Numbered from the stretch's first letter, positions 48,736 to 58,677 are shown. The stretch is DNA of 64,000 bases from Sulfurospirillum_A sp029027265 (GCA_029027265.1 CP093061.1:62001-126000), one strand, 5' to 3'. Numbers and translations are program-made. Notes: generated from the sequence alone by a model not told the origin.

Positions 48736-51048
48736 ATGAGCAATTATGGAGCAGAAAATATTAAAGTTCTTAAAGGACTAGAAGCAGTTAGAAAGAGACC
48801 AGGAATGTATATTGGTGATACGAACATAAATGGTCTTCATCATCTTATATATGAAGTTGTAGATAACTCTATAGATGAAGCTATGGCTGGATACTGTGAT
48901 AAAATTACGGTTGAGCTTACAAATTATGGTTCGGCTATCATTACTGATAATGGTAGAGGAATCCCTGTTGCTTATCACGAAGGTGAAAAAATGTCAGCAG
49001 CAACAGTTGTTTTAACCATACTACATGCTGGTGGTAAATTTGACAAAGATACATATAAAGTAAGTGGTGGATTACACGGTGTTGGTGTTTCTGTTGTAAA
49101 TGCACTTTCATCTAAGCTAGTTGCTTTAATTAAACGTGAAGGTAGTGAACATCGTCAAGAATTTTCTTGTGGGATACCTCAAAGTGAACTTGAAGTAGTA
49201 AAAAATACAAATAGAACTGGGACGAGTATAGAATTTTGGCCAGATGCTTCTATATTTGAAGTAAGTGAATTTGAATTTGAAACTTTAGCAAAAAGATTTA
49301 GAGAAATTGCTTATCTAAATCCAAAAATAACAATAGATTTTAAAGACCAAAAAACAGGAAAAAATGAAAGCTACCATTTTGAAGGTGGTTTAACACAATT
49401 TGTAACAGATATTAATAAAAGAGAACAAGTCTCTTCACCAGTTCATTTTACTGATAGTATTGATGAAGTGGAAGTTGATATAGCTTTAATGTATAACTCA
49501 AGTTATACTGAAAATCTTCTCTCTTTTGTAAACAATATTAGAACAATTGATGGTGGAACACATGAGGCTGGTTTTAGAGCGGGACTTACAAGAGCAATAG
49601 TAAATTATGTAAATAACAATGCTGCTGCAAGAGAAAAAGATATAAAAGTTACTGGTGATGATGTAAGAGAAGGTCTTATAGTAGTTATAAGTGTAAAAGT
49701 TCCAGAGCCCCAATTTGAAGGTCAAACAAAAGGAAAACTTGGTTCAACTTATGTTAAACCAATAGTCCAAAGATTTACTTTTGAAAAACTGGTAAAGTAT
49801 TTTGAAGAAAATCCAATAGAAGCTAAGATAATTATGAATAAAGCTCTTGGAGCAGCTCGTGGTAGAGAAGCTGCAAAAAAAGCTAGAGATTTAACTCGCA
49901 GAAAAGATTCAATGAGTATTGGAACTCTTCCTGGAAAACTTGCTGATTGTCAAAGTAAAGATGCAACTATATGTGAACTTTACTTGGTGGAGGGAGATTC
50001 TGCAGGTGGTTCTGCAAAACAAGGACGTGATAGAGTTTTTCAAGCAATTTTACCACTTAAAGGTAAAATTTTAAATGTAGAAAAATCTCGTATTGATAAA
50101 ATTTTAAAATCTGAAGAAATTAAAAATATGATTACAGCTCTTGGTTGTGGAATTGGTGAAGAGTTTAATGAAGAAAAACTAAGATATCATAAACTAATAG
50201 TTATGACCGATGCAGATGTTGATGGTAGTCATATTCAAACTTTACTTTTAACATTTTTGTTCAGATTTTTAAGACCTGTTATTGAAAATGGTTATGTTTA
50301 TCTTGCTCAACCACCATTGTACAGATATAAAAAAGGTAAAAAAGAAATTTATCTTAAAGACGATACTGAACTAGGAAATTTTTTAATAGAAACTGGTATA
50401 AATTCTTTTGAATTTGAAGGTATTGGAGGTAATGATTTAATGGATTTCTTTAAAATAGTATCTGCTTATAAAGACATACTTAAAGAGTTAGAAAAAAGAT
50501 TTGCTGTTATTGCAATTATTCGTTACTTAATAGAAAATCCTGATTTAGCTTCAAAAAGTTCAAGTGATCTTTTTGAAGAGTTAAAAAAGTTTATTGCTAT
50601 GAAAGGTTATAATATTTTAAATCATAATGTAACAGATGATTTAGTTCATCTTTATATCCAAACAGGAGATGGTTTGGAAGAGTTAAAACTTGATAATAAC
50701 TTTTTTACAAATCCTCTTTATGAAGAAGCACTTTTTATAAGTGGTAAAATAAATGAGAGAGATTTAAGTTTTTTAAATGGACAAGATCCAATAGAAACTC
50801 TTATAGAAATAGAAAAAATTGCAAAAAAAGGTGCATATATACAGAGATATAAAGGTCTTGGTGAAATGAATCCAGAGCAGCTTTGGGAAACAACAATGAA
50901 TCCTGAAAATAGAAGGCTTTTGCAAGTTAAAATTGATGATTATGAAGTAGCTAGTGATACTTTTACTCTATTTATGGGTGATGAAGTAGAACCTAGAAGA
51001 AATTATATCCAAGCTCATGCAAAAGATGTAAAACACTTAGATGTATAA
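48736..51048 (+). CDS. gyrB: DNA gyrase subunit B
   Basis: 770 residues. GHKL ATPase: EVVDNSIDEAMAG, DNGRGIPV, GGKFDKDTYKVSGGLHGVGV. TOPRIM: LVEGDSAGGSAKQGRDR, MTDADVDGSHI. C-terminal QRYKGLGEMNPEQLWETTMN. With GyrA it adds negative supercoils. No coding oddities. Confidence 0.97.
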   Translation: MSNYGAENIKVLKGLEAVRKRPGMYIGDTNINGLHHLIYEVVDNSIDEAMAGYCDKITVELTNYGSAIITDNGRGIPVAYHEGEKMSAATVVLTILHAGGKFDKDTYKVSGGLHGVGVSVVNALSSKLVALIKREGSEHRQEFSCGIPQSELEVVKNTNRTGTSIEFWPDASIFEVSEFEFETLAKRFREIAYLNPKITIDFKDQKTGKNESYHFEGGLTQFVTDINKREQVSSPVHFTDSIDEVEVDIALMYNSSYTENLLSFVNNIRTIDGGTHEAGFRAGLTRAIVNYVNNNAAAREKDIKVTGDDVREGLIVVISVKVPEPQFEGQTKGKLGSTYVKPIVQRFTFEKLVKYFEENPIEAKIIMNKALGAARGREAAKKARDLTRRKDSMSIGTLPGKLADCQSKDATICELYLVEGDSAGGSAKQGRDRVFQAILPLKGKILNVEKSRIDKILKSEEIKNMITALGCGIGEEFNEEKLRYHKLIVMTDADVDGSHIQTLLLTFLFRFLRPVIENGYVYLAQPPLYRYKKGKKEIYLKDDTELGNFLIETGINSFEFEGIGGNDLMDFFKIVSAYKDILKELEKRFAVIAIIRYLIENPDLASKSSSDLFEELKKFIAMKGYNILNHNVTDDLVHLYIQTGDGLEELKLDNNFFTNPLYEEALFISGKINERDLSFLNGQDPIETLIEIEKIAKKGAYIQRYKGLGEMNPEQLWETTMNPENRRLLQVKIDDYEVASDTFTLFMGDEVEPRRNYIQAHAKDVKHLDV

Positions 51049-51061
51049 GTAAACAAAACAT

Positions 51062-52450
51062 ATGTTATATTCAGAGTCAAAAGAGAGAGAAAATAGGTTT
51101 ATTATTTCTCTTAAAATAGGTTTTCCTTTTTTAGTTTTGGCTCTACTTCTTTTTTATATATTTAAAATTTCTTCAAATGATATGGTGAGTTTTATACTAT
51201 TTATTGTTCTTGTTCCTATCTATATTTATTATATTTTTTACCTTATTTATAGTGGTTTTAAATATACTCTTGTAGATCCTATTACTAAAACTTTTATTAG
51301 AAAAGAAATACTAAAAAAGATTGAATATATAAAAAATAAAAAATATAAATCTACAGTAGTACTTATAAAAATAGATAATATAGTAGATATAAATGAAAGA
51401 TATGGAATCACAAATGCTGATAATATCTTAAGAATTTTTTGTGATAGGTTAAATAGTTTTTTAAAAAACTATAATTTTAAAGATATACCTATAGGAAGGT
51501 ATGCAGGTGGACACTTTTTACTTATTTTAAAAGTAAAAGAAAAAGAGTTAAAACACCTTATAACTATTTTTGAAAAAGAGTTAAAACATGTCGGTATTAA
51601 TGATATAGAGATAAAAATAGATTTTTCATTAATAGATTCAGATTATGATGAAAATGTAAAGAATATAGTAAAAAAATTATTTTCATTGTTAGATACTAAT
51701 AAAAATATACCAGATATAAAACCAAATGAGTTTGAAAAAATAATATGCACTGCAATTGATAATGAAAAATTTATATTTAAATATCAACCTCTTCAACATA
51801 AAAGTAAAAACAGAGAAATTTTAGAGGTAATAATTAAGATATATTCAAAGAATGAAGGGATGCTTTCACGTACTCAGATACAAAGTGTTATAAATCATCT
51901 TGGTCGAGAGATGCAGTTTGATAAAAAAATAATTTTTGTTTTGTTAAAAGAGTTAGAAAATATAGATTTTACAAATAGATTAATATCTATAAAACTTTCT
52001 CCAGTAACACTAAGAAATACAAAATTTAGAGAATATTTGACTGAAATTTTTTATAAAAGTACTTTAAAACCAGAAAATTTCATATTAGAGTTTTCTGAAA
52101 AAAGAGCTTATAAAGAGATACATAGATTTAAAGAAATATTGAATCAGTATAAAAAAAGTGGATTTAAAATAGCACTTAATTATTTTGGTGGAGATAATTG
52201 TAGTTTAGAATACATAAAAACTTTGCCAATAGATATAGTAAAATTTGATATAGAATTTACAAAAAATATATTTGATGAAAGATATGAAAAAATAATTGAG
52301 GCATATATTAAACTTTTACACTCTTTACATGTAGAGGCTGTTATAAAGTTTATAGATAAAAAAGAAATATATGATAAAATAGAAAATTTTGGGTTTGATT
52401 ATATGGAAGGGTTTTTTATAGAAAAATCAAAAAATTTAAAGGAATTGTAA
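51062..52450 (+). CDS. Membrane protein with degenerate GGDEF and EAL domains
   Basis: 462 residues. Two membrane helices (residues ~17-70). GGDEF-like domain ~85-210: the signature is RYAGGHFLLIL where GGDEF is expected. EAL-like domain ~225-460: EAL is replaced by LEV, the DDFG motif by NYFGG, while KFDIEF and EGFF remain. Key metal and catalytic residues of both enzyme domains are gone, so it is probably a c-di-GMP-sensing or structural protein. Thirteen bp after gyrB and 2 bp before queF. TACATGTA lies inside the EAL part. Confidence 0.8.
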   Translation: MLYSESKERENRFIISLKIGFPFLVLALLLFYIFKISSNDMVSFILFIVLVPIYIYYIFYLIYSGFKYTLVDPITKTFIRKEILKKIEYIKNKKYKSTVVLIKIDNIVDINERYGITNADNILRIFCDRLNSFLKNYNFKDIPIGRYAGGHFLLILKVKEKELKHLITIFEKELKHVGINDIEIKIDFSLIDSDYDENVKNIVKKLFSLLDTNKNIPDIKPNEFEKIICTAIDNEKFIFKYQPLQHKSKNREILEVIIKIYSKNEGMLSRTQIQSVINHLGREMQFDKKIIFVLLKELENIDFTNRLISIKLSPVTLRNTKFREYLTEIFYKSTLKPENFILEFSEKRAYKEIHRFKEILNQYKKSGFKIALNYFGGDNCSLEYIKTLPIDIVKFDIEFTKNIFDERYEKIIEAYIKLLHSLHVEAVIKFIDKKEIYDKIENFGFDYMEGFFIEKSKNLKEL

Positions 52451-52452
52451 TA

Positions 52453-52836
52453 ATGCGTTATGGAGAAAAAAAGATAAAAGAGTTTGATGTCGAAAAAGAT
52501 TTAGAGATTTGGCCAAACAAACATAAAAAAAATTATATTATAAAATTAACACTTCCTGAGTTCTGTTGCTTATGCCCTAGAAGCGGTTATCCTGATTTTG
52601 CGACCATTCAGATAGATTATACTCCAGATGAGTTTGTAGTGGAGTTAAAGGCTATTAAACTTTATATAAATAGCTTTATGAATATAAATATATCTCATGA
52701 AGATAGTGCAAATGAAATTTATGATGTATTAGATACAAAACTTAAACCAAAATGGTTAAAAGTTACAGCTGATTACAATCCAAGAGGAAACGTACATACC
52801 GTAATAGAGTTAGATTCAAAGCAAATCAGATGTTAA
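52453..52836 (+). CDS. queF: 7-cyano-7-deazaguanine (preQ0) reductase QueF
   Basis: 127 residues, the short (type I) form. Motif PEFCCLCPRSGYPDFATIQI contains the catalytic Cys41 (equivalent of the CP cysteine) and the following Asp48. Later VELKAIKLYINSFMN and the H of ISHEDSANEI fit the family. Reduces preQ0 to preQ1 with NADPH for queuosine. Coupled to the HD gene (7-base overlap). Confidence 0.93.
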   Translation: MRYGEKKIKEFDVEKDLEIWPNKHKKNYIIKLTLPEFCCLCPRSGYPDFATIQIDYTPDEFVVELKAIKLYINSFMNINISHEDSANEIYDVLDTKLKPKWLKVTADYNPRGNVHTVIELDSKQIRC

Positions 52837-54035
52837 GTGCGGGATTAATAGAGCATTTTTTTGCATCTGCATCGATTCAAAGATGGAATGATTACCCTCG
52901 TATGGTTGAGCTCGTTGAACTCGATAAGCAAGCACATAAATTTATAATTGCATTTTTTTTAGCAAATATGGAAGAAGATGTAAATCATGTTCATTTAATT
53001 GAAGCTGGGATATTTGAGTTTCTTAGACGTGGAATTGTAACAGATATAAGACCAGATGTTTTTAGACAAGCTTTACAAAAAAAAGAGAAAGAGATAAATA
53101 AATGGGTTTTAACAAAACTTTATGATGAGCTTATTGATATTGAAGATGGCGAGTTTTACAAAAGATTTGAAATGTATCTTAGTGATTTAAATATGTATAA
53201 AAAAGAGCGTTTTATACTTAAAGCCGCTTCATATCTTGCTACTCGTTGGGAGTTTGCAATAGTTTATCAAACCAGTCAATTTTTAAATGGAATTGATCAG
53301 GTAAAAGAGGATGTTGAAGATGAAATAGAAGATTATTATGAGTTAATTGGTGTAAGAAAAATTGCACTTAATAAAAAGTTGGCAAAAGTAATAGATTTGA
53401 GTGGTCGTTTGAGATTTCAAAAAAGATGGGCTCAGACTCCAAGAATCCCAGAGACTTCAGTTTTAGGACATATGCTTATTGTTGCTATTCTTGGGTATTT
53501 TTACTCAACTAAAATAAAAGTATGCGATAAAAGAGTAGAAAATAACTTCTACTGTGCACTTTTTCACGATCTTCCAGAAGCATTAACTCGTGATATTATA
53601 AGCCCTGTAAAATACTCTGTAAATGGTTTGGATGATATTATAAGTGAATATGAAATAAAGATGATTGAGGATGAGATACTTCCTTATGTTCCATCTCATA
53701 TGGTTGAGCACTTTAGATACCTTTTGGGGCTCCATGGTAAGAATGAAAAAGATGAATTTTTAAATAAAATTAATGAGAAAAAAATAATGGTTGTAGATAC
53801 TCTTTCTACTTATAATGAGAATAAATATAATGCAATAGATGGTGTAGCACTTAAAAATTGTGATAGGCTTTCAGCTTTTATAGAGGCGGTTCTCTCTATA
53901 TCACATGGTGTAAAATCAAAAGAGTTACTTCAAGGCAAAGAGTTTATTAAAAAGACTCTAAAGGAAAAAGGTAAAGTTGATGGTGTTGATTTTTATAAAC
54001 TAGCACAAGAGATAGAAGCTCATGTTATGAGTTAG
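52830..54035 (+). CDS. HD-domain phosphohydrolase family protein
   Basis: 401 residues. HD motif: H (ETSVLGHMLIVAIL), HD pair in LFHDLPEALTRDIISPVKYS, later D in VVDTLSTYNEN. Similar to YfbR-type and other nucleotide-hydrolysing HD proteins. N-terminal ~200 residues of helical unknown domain. Function uncertain; could be nucleotide pool or signalling hydrolase. Start overlaps the queF stop by 7 bases. Confidence 0.78.
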   Translation: MLSAGLIEHFFASASIQRWNDYPRMVELVELDKQAHKFIIAFFLANMEEDVNHVHLIEAGIFEFLRRGIVTDIRPDVFRQALQKKEKEINKWVLTKLYDELIDIEDGEFYKRFEMYLSDLNMYKKERFILKAASYLATRWEFAIVYQTSQFLNGIDQVKEDVEDEIEDYYELIGVRKIALNKKLAKVIDLSGRLRFQKRWAQTPRIPETSVLGHMLIVAILGYFYSTKIKVCDKRVENNFYCALFHDLPEALTRDIISPVKYSVNGLDDIISEYEIKMIEDEILPYVPSHMVEHFRYLLGLHGKNEKDEFLNKINEKKIMVVDTLSTYNENKYNAIDGVALKNCDRLSAFIEAVLSISHGVKSKELLQGKEFIKKTLKEKGKVDGVDFYKLAQEIEAHVMS

Positions 54036-54043
54036 TGGTTTGT

Positions 54044-54154
54044 AAAAACCCCTCTTCAGATGACTGCGGCACATGAACTCAAAAGAGTGCTCTGCTGTGT
54101 TCCCACCCTGAAGCATTATTCTTTAAAGACATTGCACAGGTCTAAAGAGGAGCG
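54044..54154 (-). ncRNA. ffs: Signal recognition particle RNA (4.5S type)
   Basis: The minus strand contains TCAGG-GTG-GGAA-CAC-AGCAG, the SRP domain IV core (symmetric loop, stem, GGAA tetraloop, AGCAG strand). It is flanked by CCTCTTTAGA at the 5' side pairing with TCTGAAGAGG at the 3' side. TATAAT at 54161-54166 places the start near 54154; the run GGGGTTTTTAC ends it near 54044. About 110 bases, typical of short bacterial SRP RNA. Binds Ffh for membrane targeting. Confidence 0.85.
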
Positions 54155-54174
54155 AGCGGTATTATAGCAAAAAA

Positions 54175-54588
54175 TTAGCTCCAAGGCAATAGATAAAAGC
54201 CGTTTGTAAAGTCTATAATTATAAAAAAGCTCTCTTCTCCCTTAATAGTTTTTGGTAACGTTTTAAATTTGATTTTTTTTTCAGGTGAGTTTCCATATAG
54301 ATACAAAATTGGCTCATAATTTTCATGAGTAAATTTACTACTATAAAACTCCAATTTTTCATTTTCTTCATTGAGAGTTTTTATTTGTGAGAGAATTAAA
54401 TTTTTCACTACATGTAGACTTTTTTCAATTTTATTAGTTACTTTTTCATCGTCTTCATAACTTTTATCAAAGAATTCGGGATCTATATAGGAGTATAGAT
54501 TGTTTACTTTAGTTATTAGTTTAGATTTTTCTGTAAAAATTGTTTTTAGTATGCTTTCTATTTCACTTTTTTTTTCTTTGAAATTCAA
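54175..54588 (-). CDS. Hypothetical protein following the sensor kinase
   Basis: 137 residues, no signal, no known motif, Lys/Glu-rich with a helical N-terminal two-thirds and a C-terminal FFIIIDFTNGFYLLPWS. Directly downstream of the sensor kinase (its start is 2 bases from the kinase stop), so it is probably expressed with it and may be a partner. Contains one TACATGTA (54419-54426). Function unknown. Confidence 0.6.
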   Translation of the reverse strand: MNFKEKKSEIESILKTIFTEKSKLITKVNNLYSYIDPEFFDKSYEDDEKVTNKIEKSLHVVKNLILSQIKTLNEENEKLEFYSSKFTHENYEPILYLYGNSPEKKIKFKTLPKTIKGEESFFIIIDFTNGFYLLPWS

Positions 54589-54589
54589 A

Positions 54590-56746
54590 TTATGCCTTTA
54601 TTGGAAAAGTAATTATAAATTTTGTACCTTTGTCTATTTCACTTGTAACTTTTATATTTCCATTTAATCCATTTGTGATTATATTATAAACTATATTTAG
54701 TCCTAATCCTGAACCTCCACCCTCTCTATTTGTTGTGAAAAATGGATTAAAAATCTTTTTTAAATTTGTTTTATTTATACCAATACCATCGTCTTTATAT
54801 ATAATTTCCACAGTATTATCTATTTTTTTAGCGTATATATCAATATTACCTTTTTCTATATTTTTAAATCCATGAATTAGTGAATTCATTATAAAATTGG
54901 TAATGATTTGGGAAAAAGAACCAGGAAAGCTATTTATATTTAAATTTTTATCACAATGTATATTTATGTTATGTTTAGTTTTTTTAAGACGATTATGAAG
55001 GCTTAAAAGAACCTCTTCAATATACTCTTTTATGTTAAAGTTTCTTATATGCTCGTTTGATTGGTCAACTGCTACTTGTTTAAAACTTCTTATTTGTTCT
55101 GCTGCACGTGTTAAAGATTTATAAACAGAATTTGCTATTTCATAGGAAATCTTTATATACTCTTCAAATTCATCTTGACTTAAATTATTCTCTTCATAGA
55201 GTTTTTTTAGCTCAATTGTTATGTGTTGAAAGTGAGTAATTCCTGTTAAACTAATACCAACAGGAGTGTTTATTTCATGAGCAACACCTGCAACAAGTCC
55301 ACCCAAACTAGCCATTTTTTCACTCTCTACAAGTTGATTTTGAGTTATTTTTAGGTTTTTTATAGTCTTTTTTAACTCTTTTGTTCTCATATCTACTGTA
55401 AATTCAAGTGAATTATTTATATCTGTTATTTCCTCTTTTGCTTTTTTCCATTCGTTTATAAGAAGTAGATTGCTTATTTGGTCACTTACTCTACTTACAA
55501 AAGTTATCTCATCTTGTGTCCACATTTTTTTATTTTTCAGTGTATCAAAAGCTATAATTCCATACATATCATCATGAAAGTTAATGCTAACATCTAACAT
55601 AGATTTTACTCCCGCTTTTTTCATATCTTCTTGGTTATATTCTGTTGTTCTTTGATCTGTATATACATCAAAAGCATCAATTACTCTATGTTTTTTTAAA
55701 TAAGATATATACTTTGTTAGTTTTGATATTTTTATAGTTTTGTTTTCTTCAACGTGAAGGTCTTTATAAAGTATATACCTATAATTACAATTTATAGCAT
55801 TATTATTTTCAAGTTTCCAAAAACTTACCCTATCAACCCCAAGAGTTTTTGCTGACTCTTTTAACAAAAAGTAAATACCTTCTTTGAAAGATTTGTTAAA
55901 AAACTCTTCATCTAAAGTTAGTTTTACTATGGTATTATACTGTTTTTGAATTCTCTCTTTTTGTGCTAATGCATCTTGTTCTATTTTTGTTCTTATTCTT
56001 ATCTCTTCTTTAAGTTTCGTATTTGTTAATTCTAAATTAATTTTTTGTTTTGCTTGTTTTTCAATATCATTTATTAGATTTTCTCTCATTGTGTTTATGG
56101 AATTTGCCACTATATCAATGAAATCAGGATTTTTCTTATCAACTTTTTTATTTAATACAAGAGGAATAGAGAGTTTTTTAGTGTCAAGATTGGTAGTATA
56201 GTTAGCCATATCAGCAAGGTGTCTTATTATGAGCTTTTGTACGATAATAATAAGTATAAAAGCTATTGAAAATACTTTTAGGGTTTCTATTAAAATTTTT
56301 TCTATCATTTTGCTATATATTTTATTTATACTATCTTCATATGAGCCTTGAATACATATTGTTCCTAGGGTACTGCTTTCTATATTTTTATGTATTAAAT
56401 CAATATGCTCTTCTACGATGTACTTTTTCTTTTTTTCACCGCTACTAATAATGCTAGTGTTATTCTCTTTTATTTCAATATATGTTATTCCAGGTAGTTT
56501 TAAAATACTATCTACTATAATTTTAAGCTGTGAATTATCGAGTTGCCATATAGCCATACTTATGGACTCAATACGAGTATTTTTTATTTGATTTATGCTT
56601 TTATTTACTAGTTTTATAGATGTATCATAATCATTTTTTAATATAAATCCAGTCTGTATAATAGTAAAAATTATGCTAATTAAAAAAAGAAAACTAAAAA
56701 GAGTTATAGTTAATTTTTTATTGTTTATGATTTTATTTGTAGGCAC
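54590..56746 (-). CDS. Membrane sensor histidine kinase with GAF domain
   Basis: 718 residues. Membrane helices at ~11-33 and ~150-172 enclose a ~115-residue periplasmic domain. A HAMP-like/coiled-coil stretch to ~265 precedes a GAF domain (~275-430; FWKLENNNAINCNYRYILYK, DEITFVSRVSDQISNLLLIN). The kinase core follows with LGGLVAGVAHEINTPVG (histidine near 490), the N box NFIMNSLIHGF, DDGIGI and GGGSGLGLNIV. No response regulator is adjacent; the small protein downstream is the only coupled gene. Signal unknown. Confidence 0.86.
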   Translation of the reverse strand: MPTNKIINNKKLTITLFSFLFLISIIFTIIQTGFILKNDYDTSIKLVNKSINQIKNTRIESISMAIWQLDNSQLKIIVDSILKLPGITYIEIKENNTSIISSGEKKKKYIVEEHIDLIHKNIESSTLGTICIQGSYEDSINKIYSKMIEKILIETLKVFSIAFILIIIVQKLIIRHLADMANYTTNLDTKKLSIPLVLNKKVDKKNPDFIDIVANSINTMRENLINDIEKQAKQKINLELTNTKLKEEIRIRTKIEQDALAQKERIQKQYNTIVKLTLDEEFFNKSFKEGIYFLLKESAKTLGVDRVSFWKLENNNAINCNYRYILYKDLHVEENKTIKISKLTKYISYLKKHRVIDAFDVYTDQRTTEYNQEDMKKAGVKSMLDVSINFHDDMYGIIAFDTLKNKKMWTQDEITFVSRVSDQISNLLLINEWKKAKEEITDINNSLEFTVDMRTKELKKTIKNLKITQNQLVESEKMASLGGLVAGVAHEINTPVGISLTGITHFQHITIELKKLYEENNLSQDEFEEYIKISYEIANSVYKSLTRAAEQIRSFKQVAVDQSNEHIRNFNIKEYIEEVLLSLHNRLKKTKHNINIHCDKNLNINSFPGSFSQIITNFIMNSLIHGFKNIEKGNIDIYAKKIDNTVEIIYKDDGIGINKTNLKKIFNPFFTTNREGGGSGLGLNIVYNIITNGLNGNIKVTSEIDKGTKFIITFPIKA

Positions 56747-56817
56747 AAAACTCCCTCTTATTATAGAGTATAAATAAAACTTGCTATAATTATAGCAAAA
56801 CTATTTTAAGGCGGCAT

Positions 56818-57267
56818 ATGTCATTAAAGAGCACAAAAACATTTTTTCTCTCATTCTTTAGAGAATTGTTCGTTTATCACCATACATCTTTAGAGTTTAG
56901 AGCAAAATTATTTGCTTCTATGATTGCTTCAAATCAGATAGATAATAGTTGTGAGTATATAGTATTGAAAAAAATTGCAAAAGAGATATATAAAGAAGAT
57001 GAATATCGTGTTGATGTGCTTGTTCACACAACTAAAGAGTATGTCAATAAAATAATACAAAATGATTCTCTAGATATTGACCATTTAATTTTAGACATAG
57101 ACAAAGAGTTAAGAAAACATAAAAGATTTGTAGACAAAATAAATATGAATCATCTTCGTAGTTTTTATGCATGTAATGGTGATGAAGATACCATACTACT
57201 ACAAACAAGAATTTTAGAGTTTTATGAGAGTGAGATAAAGTCTAGAAAGAAAGTTTCAGCTATTTAA
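56818..57267 (+). CDS. Conserved hypothetical protein
   Basis: 149 residues, soluble, alpha-helical by composition; N-terminal SLKSTKTFFLSFFRELFVYH then HTSLEFRAKLFASMIA. No motif known to me. Divergent to the sensor kinase and convergent with the DUF302 gene (8-bp overlap at 57260-57267). A ribosome site AAGGCGG precedes the ATG. Nothing in the sequence indicates a function. Confidence 0.6.
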   Translation: MSLKSTKTFFLSFFRELFVYHHTSLEFRAKLFASMIASNQIDNSCEYIVLKKIAKEIYKEDEYRVDVLVHTTKEYVNKIIQNDSLDIDHLILDIDKELRKHKRFVDKINMNHLRSFYACNGDEDTILLQTRILEFYESEIKSRKKVSAI

Positions 57268-57715
57268 TAGCAATATTTGTAAATTTATCTAGTATTTCAC
57301 TCATGTTAAGAGCTTCTTTTGTATCTCCTAGATTGTATATATTTTTTAAAAATCTTGGATCACGATACTTGATATACACTTTTTTATCTTCAGCTTCGTA
57401 AATTAAAATTTTTAAAGGAAGATCCAAGCCAACTGCAGGATCATACTTTAGTAGATTTAGACAAATATTAGATTCTTCAAATATTATTAGTTTTGCTTCA
57501 CCCATAGAAAATTTTCCGCGTTTAATGGCATTTTGTTTATGGTCTATGATAGTGAACTTTTTTGCACCATACTCTTTGACTATTATTGTAAGCATATTAA
57601 CAGTTTCATCAACACTATTTTTACTTAGTTTGGTTACAATACCATTTTTATTCATGGATGCACTAAAAAGAGTTATTGGTAGTATAAAAAGTAAAATATA
57701 TATAATTTTTTTCAT
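57260..57715 (-). CDS. Secreted DUF302-family protein
   Basis: 151 residues, signal peptide to ~residue 20 (LPITLFSAS). DUF302 core: KLIIFEESNICLNLLKYDPA then VGLDLPLKILIYEAED, the N/D-P-x-x-G-L-x-L-P hallmark. A single domain, versus two in the sox-linked lipoprotein at 8316-9293. Follows the metal-transporter operon on the same strand. Function of DUF302 unknown; heavy-metal or copper linkage has been suggested for relatives. Confidence 0.78.
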   Translation of the reverse strand: MKKIIYILLFILPITLFSASMNKNGIVTKLSKNSVDETVNMLTIIVKEYGAKKFTIIDHKQNAIKRGKFSMGEAKLIIFEESNICLNLLKYDPAVGLDLPLKILIYEAEDKKVYIKYRDPRFLKNIYNLGDTKEALNMSEILDKFTNIAIK

Positions 57716-57781
57716 AACTTCATACTATCAAAATTAGCTTTTAAGTTAAATTAAATTAACTATTTTTTTAAAAAAGTAAGT

Positions 57782-57868
57782 TTAAAACTCATATTTAAGC
57801 CTTAAAAGTAACTGATAGTTGTCCTTTCTTGGCAGTGTCCCATCTTCTCTTTTTGTAGGATTTTCTAT
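57782..57868 (-). pseudogene. C-terminal remnant of an outer-membrane beta-barrel protein
   Basis: In the frame beginning right at the end of the ABC permease gene, 28 codons read IENPTKREDGTLPRKDNYQL then LLRLKYEF and stop. The last strand NYQLLLRLKYEF with terminal Phe is the outer-membrane assembly signal. No start, no upstream barrel. Consistent with loss by deletion of a receptor or porin that once followed the metal transporter genes. Confidence 0.5.
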
Positions 57869-58677
57869 CTAAAAATAACTTTGAGTTTTAAAAATAGTAA
57901 AAACAGGACTAATGAAATGGCAGAAACCAAGATAATAGATGCTCCACTTGTTATATTAAAACCATATGAAACAAATAGGCCAAAAAGTGTAAATATAGTA
58001 GATATTATAGCCGATAAAAACATCATACTATATAGAGAATTAGATAGTTTTTCAGCAATATATATTGGTATGGTGAGAAGTGCTATAACCAAGATAAGAC
58101 CTACTATCTTGATAGCAACCACAACTGTAAGAGCTGAAAGAACCAAAATAAGAGTATAGAAAAACTTTACGCTAACACCTCTTAAAAGTGCATATTCACT
58201 GTCATATGACACAGCTAAAATATCTCGGTACCAAAAAGTAACAACAAAAATAATAGTAACAACAAGAGCTAACATAAACCAAATATCATTTTGGCTAACA
58301 GCTAGGATAGAGCCAAAAAGATAACTCATCAAATCGACATTATAGCCAGGTGTCATATCCACAAATAAAATTCCTATTGCCATGCCAACTGCCCAGATAA
58401 GACCTATAAAAGTGTCTGTTCTCTCTCTGTGTTTTAGAGTTATAAAAGCTATCAATAAAGCAGCTCCAACAGCAAACAAAGAGGCTCCTAGAAAGATAGG
58501 GATACCAAAGTAAACAGCAAGACCAATTCCTCCATATGAGGTATGAGCAATACCTCCAGCTAAAAAAACCATTCTATTTACTACAATGAGTGAACCGATG
58601 ATACCAGAAGCTATACTTACTAGTATTCCTGCAATGATTGCGTTTTGTATAAACTCATAGCTTAGTATATCAAGCAT
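57865..58677 (-). CDS. znuB: Metal ABC transporter permease (ZnuB/MntB-type)
   Basis: 270 residues, about eight membrane helices, ABC-3 family. Typical segments: FLAGGIAHTSYGGIGLAVYF near residue 36, GAALLIAFITLKHRERTDTF, GLIWAVGMAIGILFVDM and VGLILVIALLTIPIYIAEKL. Start overlaps znuC end by 8 bases. With znuC it takes up Zn or Mn; no periplasmic ZnuA is present in the window, so the binding protein must be encoded elsewhere. Metal specificity is not clear. Confidence 0.88.
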   Translation of the reverse strand: MLDILSYEFIQNAIIAGILVSIASGIIGSLIVVNRMVFLAGGIAHTSYGGIGLAVYFGIPIFLGASLFAVGAALLIAFITLKHRERTDTFIGLIWAVGMAIGILFVDMTPGYNVDLMSYLFGSILAVSQNDIWFMLALVVTIIFVVTFWYRDILAVSYDSEYALLRGVSVKFFYTLILVLSALTVVVAIKIVGLILVIALLTIPIYIAEKLSNSLYSMMFLSAIISTIFTLFGLFVSYGFNITSGASIILVSAISLVLFLLFLKLKVIFR

